From contig CAIRRW010000317.1 in assembly GCA_903881065.1 (NCBI GenBank), positions 1 to 8,601 on the forward strand: a DNA stretch of 8,601 nucleotides. The letters are read 5' to 3'. Positions 1-4,981 of the stretch are shown one piece after another (positions within the stretch are counted from its first letter, which is position 1; every line of letters starts with the position of its first letter). The translations under genes and the position numbers were made by a program. The stretch is from an uncultured Bacteroidota bacterium (GTDB taxonomy: Bacteria > Bacteroidota > Bacteroidia > 2-12-FULL-35-15). Under the pieces are notes generated by a model that made no database searches, was not told the DNA's origin, and was given only the letters and a program-made list of their open reading frames with translations.

Positions 1-89
1 CAAAAGCCTGTGATTTGTTTCTTTCTTCTTTCAGATATTACAATTTCATGTAGCGTTTTCGTTTTTTTGATGATTAATAGTATAGATAA

Positions 90-299
90 ATGCTATTTAG
101 GGTAGTATTTCCTTTACATTTTCCTGCTATCGTGGTCACTCGGGTAGATAATTCTTTAACTTTTGGTGCCTTCGTGACCACTAGGGTAGAGAAACGTGTA
201 CGGAACTGTACCCTAGTGGTCACGAGGGTATCTTCCCGTAGATATTTCTCTACCCAAATGGTGACTAATACTCAATGTTTTACAACATTTCCTAGGCAA
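90..299 (+). repeat. Degenerate tandem array, five units of exactly 42 bp
   Basis: Units begin at 90, 132, 174, 216 and 258. The best-conserved segment is GTGRYCACNNGGGTA, seen as GTGGTCACTCGGGTA (132), GTGACCACTAGGGTA (174) and GTGGTCACGAGGGTA (216). The GGGTA pentamer occurs at 100, 142, 184 and 226, always exactly 42 bp apart. Units 1/2 and 2/3 match at roughly 24-25 of 42 positions by eye; unit 5 keeps ATGGTGACT at its head and ATTTCCT in its second half. Because 42 is divisible by 3, a reading frame from ATG 90 to 332 stays open and translates into a 14-residue periodic peptide with VVTRV/VTTRV heads. I read it as a DNA repeat rather than a gene, but a small repetitive peptide is not excluded. 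Confidence 0.6.
172..225. repeat. Perfect 17-bp inverted repeat with 20-nt loop
   Basis: Arms 172-188 and 209-225 are exact reverse complements (core CGTGACCACTAGGGTA), separated by 20 nt. It overlies the periodic array. A second, larger pairing exists: 173-194 matches the reverse complement of 245-266 at 18 of 22 positions, including a perfect 11-bp match of 184-194 with 245-255. The two foldings share 173-188 and are therefore mutually exclusive. No U-run follows on either strand, so a simple terminator is not supported. Confidence 0.7.
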
Positions 300-307
300 T
301 TGAGTAT
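268..307. repeat. 9-bp inverted repeat with nested small hairpin
   Basis: ATACTCAAT (268-276) is the exact reverse complement of 299-307. The interior holds an alternative 6-bp hairpin (AATGTT 274-279 with AACATT 284-289) and the palindrome CCTAGG at 291-296. It lies downstream of dusB and could help end that transcript, but no clean U-tract follows on the minus strand, so its role is uncertain. Confidence 0.4.
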
Positions 308-362
308 AAAATCAAGGAATTTTGGTTTTTGAAGAAGGGAAGAAGTTCAGAAATAAGGGAAA

Positions 363-1367
363 CTAAAAAATCACCGGACTTATTTCCATTTCGGAATACT
401 TCTTGTCAATTTCATTCAGAATTTTAATAACCTCCTCATACGAATAAGTAGTTACTAATTTGAGGCGGTATTCTTTAAAGTGAGGCAAGCCTTTAAAATA
501 ATTGGTATAATGACGGCGCATTTCCACAATGCCGGCGTGGTTTGATTTCCAGCGCATCGAAAAATCAAGATGTTCCTTACAAACTGCTACTCTGTCGGCA
601 ATGGTAGGCGATGCCAGAGGTGTGCCTGTTTTCAAATAATGTTTTATCTCATTAAAAATCCACGGATAGCCGATACTTGCACGTCCAATCATAATGCCAT
701 CAACGCCGTATCGATTTTTATATTCCAAAGCTTTCTCTGGAGTGTCGATATCGCCATTGCCAAATATTGGAATCTTTATTCGCTGATTATTTTTTATGTC
801 GCCAATCAATGTCCAGTCGGCATCGCCTTTATACATTTGTGCTCGTGTACGACCATGTATAGTGAGTGCCTGAATGCCAATGTCCTGAAGTCGTTCGGCA
901 ACTTCCATCACATTTTTTGTGTTGTCGTCCCAACCCAAACGGGTTTTCACGGTTACCGGTCGGGTGGCTATCTTCACAATCTCCGAAGTCATTTCTACCA
1001 TCTTCGGAATATCCTGAAGAAGAGCAGCGCCTGCGCCACGACAAGCTACCTGTCTCACCGGACATCCATAATTAATATCAATCAAATCAGGGTTGGCGCT
1101 GTCGGCAATAGCAGCCGCTTCGCGCATCGAATCAATTTCGGAACCGAACAACTGAATACCGATAGGGCGTTCGTACTCAAATATGTCGAGTTTCTGAAGG
1201 CTTTTTTTAGCATCACGAATAAGTCCTTCCGAAGAAATGAATTCAGTATACATCAAATCGGCACCATTCTTTTTACATACTGCACGAAAAGGCGGGTCGC
1301 TCACGTCTTCCATCGGAGCAAGCAGCAGCGGAAAGTCGCCTAATTCTATAGTGCCAATTTTAACCAT
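363..1367 (-). CDS. dusB: tRNA-dihydrouridine synthase B (DusB/NifR3 family)
   Basis: Flavoenzyme that reduces uridine to dihydrouridine in the tRNA D-loop, using FMN and NADPH, in the cytoplasm. The 334 residues match the usual family length and cover the whole TIM-barrel plus helical domain. Visible motifs are LLAPMEDVSDPPFR near the N-terminus (about 14-28), the catalytic-cysteine motif NYGCPV (Cys102) followed by GAGAALL, TVKTRLGWDD (FMN-contacting Lys141), TIHGRTRAQMYKG (His171), FGNGDI (202-207) and GIMIGRA (224-230), then the helical tail with MRRHYTNYFKG. The start at 1367 gives a natural N-terminus. It is divergent from the CPBP protease gene; the predicted promoter lies about 100 nt upstream, so the leader would contain the CACTAAG inverted repeat. 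The subfamily call rests on sequence resemblance; another Dus paralogue is less likely. Confidence 0.93.
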   Translation of the reverse strand: MVKIGTIELGDFPLLLAPMEDVSDPPFRAVCKKNGADLMYTEFISSEGLIRDAKKSLQKLDIFEYERPIGIQLFGSEIDSMREAAAIADSANPDLIDINYGCPVRQVACRGAGAALLQDIPKMVEMTSEIVKIATRPVTVKTRLGWDDNTKNVMEVAERLQDIGIQALTIHGRTRAQMYKGDADWTLIGDIKNNQRIKIPIFGNGDIDTPEKALEYKNRYGVDGIMIGRASIGYPWIFNEIKHYLKTGTPLASPTIADRVAVCKEHLDFSMRWKSNHAGIVEMRRHYTNYFKGLPHFKEYRLKLVTTYSYEEVIKILNEIDKKYSEMEISPVIF

Positions 1368-1378
1368 ACATTTAATTT

Positions 1379-1449
1379 ACCACTAAGGCACTAAGTTCAC
1401 TAAGTTTAATTTTTATATACTTTCTAAGTATTCTTAGTGCCTTAGTGGT
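1379..1449. repeat. CACTAAG palindromic repeat element
   Basis: Arms 1379-1395 and 1433-1449 are perfect 17-bp reverse complements separated by 37 nt. The left arm carries three CACTAAG heptamers at 1381, 1389 and 1398. The right arm carries two exact copies in reverse plus a degenerate third (TACTTAG on the minus strand), so the symmetry continues imperfectly inward. From memory, closely similar CACTAAGGCACTAAG-type interspersed palindromes are frequent between genes in Bacteroidota and other environmental bacteria. It begins 12 bp upstream of the dusB start codon and, if the predicted minus-strand promoter is right, forms a large stem-loop in the dusB leader. Confidence 0.8.
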
Positions 1450-1462
1450 GATTAATTTTCCT

Positions 1463-1470
1463 TAAGTTTG
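1463..1470 (+). promoter_or_regulatory. Predicted -7 box for the CPBP protease-dnaG operon
   Basis: TAAGTTTG is an exact match to the Bacteroidota -7 consensus TAnnTTTG. It would place the transcript start near 1475-1477 and give a leader of about 25 nt before ATG 1502. No TTG-type -33 element is evident at the expected distance, where the right arm of the CACTAAG repeat lies. Confidence 0.55.
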
Positions 1471-1472
1471 TA

Positions 1473-1480
1473 CAAAATTA
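1473..1480 (-). promoter_or_regulatory. Predicted -7 box for dusB, mirror image of the plus-strand box
   Basis: Read on the minus strand this is TAATTTTG, again an exact TAnnTTTG match. Together with the plus-strand box it forms the perfect 10-bp palindrome TTTGTACAAA (1467-1476). The start of transcription would be near 1467, giving dusB a leader of about 100 nt that includes the CACTAAG stem-loop. No closer TAnnTTTG match to dusB was found. Confidence 0.5.
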
Positions 1481-1501
1481 CCAAAATAAATAAGATAAGT
1501 A

Positions 1502-2407
1502 ATGGAAAACATAGAACAAGAACGCCATTCGTGGCTTAAATTATCGATAATTCTATTTGTGCTCTTTTTGCTTGGCGTACTCACGTATCTGTCGTCTTTG
1601 TTAAATGTTAAGCTTAATCTAGAGGATGCTGATGAGATATTTAAGATGAAGATGGAGCAATTAATAAGTGTGATTATCATCTTTATTCTTCCGCCGATGT
1701 TGTTTAGTATTTTTTGGACAAAACACGGAATACATTACCTAGGATTTACTACACGTCCTGCCTTAGGCACAGCTTTGGTAGCAGGAGTAGGGATATTTAT
1801 GGCAATGCCGATAATCAATTGGCTGGCAGAAATGAATCAGGCTATGCACCTTCCGGCAGCTTTCAGAGGTATGGAAGGATGGATGAAAAGTAGTGAAGCA
1901 CAGGCAGGAGCAATTACAGATGCCTTTACCAAAGGCACTACAACAGGAACTTTAGTATTGAATTTATTTGTTATTGCCTTTATGGCTGCAGTAAGCGAAG
2001 AGATATTTTTCAGGGGGATGCTCCAGAAAGTATTGATAGAATGTACAAAGAACAAACATGTAGGAGTATGGATTGGTGCTGCTTTGTTCAGCGCATTTCA
2101 CATGCAGTTTTATGGTTTCGTGCCTCGGATGTTGATGGGCGCTTATCTTGGTTATCTTTTTGTATGGAGCGGTTCATTGTGGCCAGGCATGATAGCACAC
2201 TTTATAAATAATGGAGTTGCGGTATTTGTTGCCTGGCTTGCCAATAAAGGTATCGTAGGCGAAGATGCAGATAAAATAGGATCATCAACTAGCGAATGGA
2301 TTTTTGTAGTGATTAGTGCAATAATGGTAGCTGCAAGTATGATTATCATTTATAGAAATGAGAAGAATAAGAAGGAAGACGAGTTGATGGCGCCCCCGAT
2401 GGACTAA
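1502..2407 (+). CDS. CPBP (Rce1-like) intramembrane metalloprotease
   Basis: Multi-pass membrane protein of the CPBP family (Abi/CaaX type II protease, Rce1 fold), whose members cleave substrates within the membrane using a Glu/His site. The 301 residues show hydrophobic segments at about 15-35, 51-70, 85-105, 145-165, 190-230 and 259-282. The family motifs are all present: EEIFFR (Glu166, Glu167, Arg171), FSAFH (Phe196-His200) and HFINN (His233-Asn237), so the protein looks catalytically intact. The C-terminus is charged and probably cytoplasmic. The ATG at 1502 follows an A-rich leader without a Shine-Dalgarno sequence, usual for this phylum. dnaG starts 2 nt after its stop, so the two are almost certainly co-transcribed. 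The substrate is unknown; bacterial relatives include bacteriocin-immunity and prenyl-protease-like proteins, and nothing here chooses between them. Confidence 0.88.
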   Translation: MENIEQERHSWLKLSIILFVLFLLGVLTYLSSLLNVKLNLEDADEIFKMKMEQLISVIIIFILPPMLFSIFWTKHGIHYLGFTTRPALGTALVAGVGIFMAMPIINWLAEMNQAMHLPAAFRGMEGWMKSSEAQAGAITDAFTKGTTTGTLVLNLFVIAFMAAVSEEIFFRGMLQKVLIECTKNKHVGVWIGAALFSAFHMQFYGFVPRMLMGAYLGYLFVWSGSLWPGMIAHFINNGVAVFVAWLANKGIVGEDADKIGSSTSEWIFVVISAIMVAASMIIIYRNEKNKKEDELMAPPMD

Positions 2408-2409
2408 AA

Positions 2410-4422
2410 ATGATTCACAAAGAAGACATAGATAAGATATTTGAAGCTGCACGAGTAGAAGATGTGGTGGCGGATTATGTTACGCTTAAAAAGCGTGGCG
2501 TAAATCTTATTGGTCGTTGTCCGTTTCATGATGAGAAAACACCGTCGTTTTATGTTTCTCCTGCCAAAGGAATCTATAAATGTTTTGGCTGTGGCAAAGG
2601 AGGTAACGCCGTAAACTTTGTGATGGAGAAAGAGCAAATGACCTATCCGGAGGCGTTGCGGACTCTTGCCAAAAAATATAACATTGAAATAGTAGAGGAG
2701 GAGCAGACTCCCGAGCAGATTCAATCTAACAACGACCGGGAAAGTTTGTTTGTTGTTTCTGCATTTGCACAAAAGAATTTTACCGAGAATTTATATTCCA
2801 CTGATGAAGGAAAGTCCATTGGGTTGGGGTATTTCAAGGAAAGAGGATTCAGAGAAGACATCATTCAGAAGTTCCAGCTTGGATACAGCATTAATAACCG
2901 TACTGCTTTTACTGATGCTGCTTTAGCAAATGGATATAAGTTCGAATACCTCGTAAAAGCAGGACTTACCATTGAATACAAGAACGAGCAGGAAGCGATT
3001 CAAGATGAAACAGAAACTGTAAAAGCAGAACATAAATTCCTTGATAGGTTCTGGGGGCGCGTAATGTTTCCGGTACACAATGTAAGTGGTCGTGTTATTG
3101 CTTTTGGAGGAAGAACATTACGAACTGATAAAAAAACGGCCAAGTATATCAACTCTCCTGAAACGGAGATATATCACAAGAGTGATGTGTTGTATGGAAT
3201 ATTTCATGCCAAAGCGGATATCATCAGACAGGATAATTGTTTGTTGGTGGAAGGCTACACCGATGTCATATCAATGCATCAGGCAGGAATTGAAAATGTG
3301 GTGGCGAGCAGCGGTACTTCGTTAACAGCAGGACAGATAAAACTTATCCGCCGATATTCCAACAATATTACCATTCTATATGATGGCGATAGTGCAGGTA
3401 TTAAAGCAAGTTTCAGAGGTATTGATTTGATTCTGGAAGAAGGAATGAATGTAAAAGTTTTATTGTTTCCCGACAATGAAGATCCTGATTCATATTCCAA
3501 AAGAGTTACATCGGATGAGCTGAAAGCCTTTATTAAGGATAATTCTAAAGATTTTATTTCCTTCAAAACAAACCTGTTGATGGGCGACGTTAAAAACGAC
3601 CCAATCAAAAAGGCGCAGCTTATCAAAGAAATTGTAGAAAGTATTGCATTGATTCCCGAAGCTATTTATCGTTCGGTGTATATTAAGGAATGCAGCCGGA
3701 TAATGGATGTGGAGGAAACAGTTTTGCTGAGTGAACTAAATAAAATCCGCAGCAAGAAGTTTAATGATAAAAGAAATCATGCTCAATCACCCGAGCAACT
3801 TTCCTCTGAAAATACAAGTGTAGATGAGGTTCGGATAGTTGAAAAAAAGGAACATGGAATTGCAGATTCCGAACATCAGGAAAGAGATATCATTAGGTTG
3901 CTGATTAATTATGGAAGTAAAATAGTGCAGGTGGATAGTGAGGACGCAGATGAAGATGGCAAACTTATTCCAATTGATATCAGTGTTGCCGAATTAATTA
4001 TTCACGAGTTGCAACATGATAATATTATCCTGGAAAATGTGTTGTACCATAATGTTTTCAATGAGTTTGTTCAGCAAATAGAAAACAATAGCGTACCTGA
4101 TTTTAATTATTTTACCAATCACGAAAACGTAGAAATATGTTCGTTGACAGTGGATTTAATCAGCAGCCCATACACACTTTCTGATTGGGAAAAGCATAGT
4201 ATATTTATTACCAAAGAAGAAGATATTATCAAACAATCAATGAACAATGCTGTATATGCTTTGAAAAGCAGAAGGCTGGAAATGATGATTGGTGATATTC
4301 AAAAGCAACTAAAAGAAAATCCTACAGAAGAAGAAATGATGACATTGATGCAAACTCAATTTCAATTGCTTCAAGCAAAGAAGGAGTTCAACAAACTACT
4401 TGGACGAATTATTGTAAAATAA
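2410..4422 (+). CDS. dnaG: DNA primase DnaG
   Basis: Synthesises RNA primers at the replication fork with DnaB helicase. The 670-residue protein has the full bacterial layout. The CHC2 zinc finger near the N-terminus shows the ligands Cys37, His40, Cys58 and Cys61. The catalytic core follows, including the FWGRVMFPV and GRVIAFGGR segments (about 214-236). The TOPRIM domain (about 275-360) has EGYTD (Glu281) and YDGDSAG (Asp325, Asp327), the metal-binding acidic residues. After about residue 450 comes a charged linker, then a helical C-terminal part consistent with the helicase-binding domain, which diverges strongly in this phylum. The gene starts 2 nt after the CPBP protease stop, suggesting translational coupling. 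ssb follows after 78 bp with a separate promoter. All key residues are intact. Confidence 0.97.
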   Translation: MIHKEDIDKIFEAARVEDVVADYVTLKKRGVNLIGRCPFHDEKTPSFYVSPAKGIYKCFGCGKGGNAVNFVMEKEQMTYPEALRTLAKKYNIEIVEEEQTPEQIQSNNDRESLFVVSAFAQKNFTENLYSTDEGKSIGLGYFKERGFREDIIQKFQLGYSINNRTAFTDAALANGYKFEYLVKAGLTIEYKNEQEAIQDETETVKAEHKFLDRFWGRVMFPVHNVSGRVIAFGGRTLRTDKKTAKYINSPETEIYHKSDVLYGIFHAKADIIRQDNCLLVEGYTDVISMHQAGIENVVASSGTSLTAGQIKLIRRYSNNITILYDGDSAGIKASFRGIDLILEEGMNVKVLLFPDNEDPDSYSKRVTSDELKAFIKDNSKDFISFKTNLLMGDVKNDPIKKAQLIKEIVESIALIPEAIYRSVYIKECSRIMDVEETVLLSELNKIRSKKFNDKRNHAQSPEQLSSENTSVDEVRIVEKKEHGIADSEHQERDIIRLLINYGSKIVQVDSEDADEDGKLIPIDISVAELIIHELQHDNIILENVLYHNVFNEFVQQIENNSVPDFNYFTNHENVEICSLTVDLISSPYTLSDWEKHSIFITKEEDIIKQSMNNAVYALKSRRLEMMIGDIQKQLKENPTEEEMMTLMQTQFQLLQAKKEFNKLLGRIIVK

Positions 4423-4437
4423 TTTAATATTCTATTT

Positions 4438-4454
4438 AATGGATTAAATCCATT
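4438..4454. repeat. Perfect 17-bp dyad between dnaG and ssb
   Basis: AATGGATT (4438-4445) and AATCCATT (4447-4454) are exact reverse complements around a single central A. The one-base centre makes an RNA hairpin poor, and no U-run follows. It lies just upstream of the predicted ssb -7 box, over the expected -33 region, so an operator is one possibility. A fragment of an interspersed intergenic palindrome is the other. Confidence 0.5.
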
Positions 4455-4463
4455 CGCTTTAAT

Positions 4464-4471
4464 TACATTTG
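4464..4471 (+). promoter_or_regulatory. Predicted -7 box for ssb
   Basis: TACATTTG matches TAnnTTTG exactly. It predicts a transcript start near 4477 and a 24-nt A-rich leader ending in ACAAAAACAAA directly before ATG 4501, typical of Bacteroidota genes that lack a Shine-Dalgarno sequence. No convincing -33 TTG was seen; the 17-bp dyad occupies that place. Confidence 0.55.
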
Positions 4472-4500
4472 CTTAAATATAAATTTAAAACAAAAACAAA

Positions 4501-4905
4501 ATGGCTGGAGTAAACAAAGTAATTCTAGTAGGGAACTTAGGTAAGGATCCTGAAGTACGTCATCTGGAAGGAGACAAGGTAATTGCAAAATTTCCTTTGG
4601 CAACATCAGAATCCTACAAGGATAAATCTGGTAATCGTGTGGAGCAAACCGAATGGCATAATATTGTTGTTTGGAAAGGCCTTGCGGATATTGCTGAGAA
4701 ATTTTTAAGAAAAGGAACAACAATATATCTTGAAGGAAAGATACGAACACGCAATTATGAAAAAGATGGTGTTAAACATTATACAACAGAAATAGTTGGA
4801 GATTCATTTACAATATTAAGTAAAAGAGAAAACAATTCATCCTCTTCAGAAGATCATGGGTCCTCTGAAACTCCTTCAACAGGAACTGATGGACTGCCAT
4901 TTTAA
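4501..4905 (+). CDS. ssb: Single-stranded DNA-binding protein
   Basis: Binds and protects single-stranded DNA during replication, recombination and repair and recruits partner enzymes through its C-terminal tip. The 134 residues comprise an OB fold (about 1-105) with the typical opening VNKVILVGNLGKDPE, the core EWHNIVVW, and IYLEGKIRTRNYEKDG followed by TTEIVGD. A short Ser-rich, low-complexity tail leads to the terminus TDGLPF. The conserved final Pro-Phe is present, but the tip has one acidic residue where many SSBs carry two or three. The gene has its own predicted promoter and is closed by a strong terminator. Its place directly before gldE-gldD matches the arrangement I recall from other Bacteroidota, where mutY usually sits on the other side of ssb; here dnaG is there instead. 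Confidence 0.96.
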   Translation: MAGVNKVILVGNLGKDPEVRHLEGDKVIAKFPLATSESYKDKSGNRVEQTEWHNIVVWKGLADIAEKFLRKGTTIYLEGKIRTRNYEKDGVKHYTTEIVGDSFTILSKRENNSSSSEDHGSSETPSTGTDGLPF

Positions 4906-4918
4906 AACTATAATAACG

Positions 4919-4960
4919 ATGTTTGGTTGTAAAAAAGTATCTTTACAACCAAACATTTTT
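4919..4960 (+). terminator. Rho-independent terminator after ssb
   Basis: A perfect 15-bp stem, arms 4919-4933 and 4942-4956, with an 8-nt loop, runs into a T5 tract (4956-4960) and then GTTT. It begins 13 nt after the ssb stop. The opposite strand has no U-run after the stem, so it works in one direction. It separates ssb from gldE, which begins only 21 nt later, so gldE relies on read-through or on a promoter I could not identify. Confidence 0.85.
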
Positions 4961-4981
4961 GTTTAACCAAAGCCCATAACC

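Larger units (their letters stand above)
1..362. other. Non-coding stretch left of dusB
   Basis: I see no convincing gene here. Positions 1-89 are T-rich; one forward frame is open from the window edge to a stop at 103-105, but its translation is low-complexity and lacks recognisable motifs. The rest is occupied by the 42-bp periodic array and inverted repeats described separately. This is the region downstream of dusB, so a dusB terminator should lie here, but no hairpin followed by a clear U-run on the minus strand was found. Confidence 0.6.

Noticed and set aside
1..105. Frame open from the left window edge to a stop at 103-105, possible C-terminus of an upstream gene
   Set aside because: The translation is hydrophobic low-complexity from T-rich DNA, with nothing recognisable; a real gene end cannot be supported from about 34 codons.
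90..299. Possible CRISPR array
   Set aside because: The conserved segment is only about 15 bp and diverged between copies, the intervening stretches also resemble each other, and no cas gene is near.
90..332. Open frame of 80 codons on the plus strand over the repeat array
   Set aside because: Its periodicity follows from the 42-bp DNA repeat, the product is basic and low-complexity with no recognised family, and inverted repeats run through it. Not called as a gene; kept as an alternative reading in the findings.
570..1343. 257-codon open frame antisense to dusB
   Set aside because: It lies entirely inside dusB, whose protein shows all family motifs; the antisense translation is Cys/His/Phe-rich without any recognisable domain.
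1379..1449. CACTAAG inverted repeat as an intrinsic terminator
   Set aside because: It lies between divergent gene starts, so no transcript needs ending there, and neither arm is followed by a proper U-run.
2404..2772. 122-codon open frame antisense to the start of dnaG
   Set aside because: It shadows the zinc-finger region of an intact dnaG and has no recognisable motifs or start signals.
3279..3626. 115-codon open frame antisense to dnaG
   Set aside because: It shadows the TOPRIM region of dnaG; no independent evidence.
4463..4750. 95-codon open frame antisense to ssb
   Set aside because: Its translation is Leu/Gln/Phe-rich shadow sequence over the OB fold coding region.
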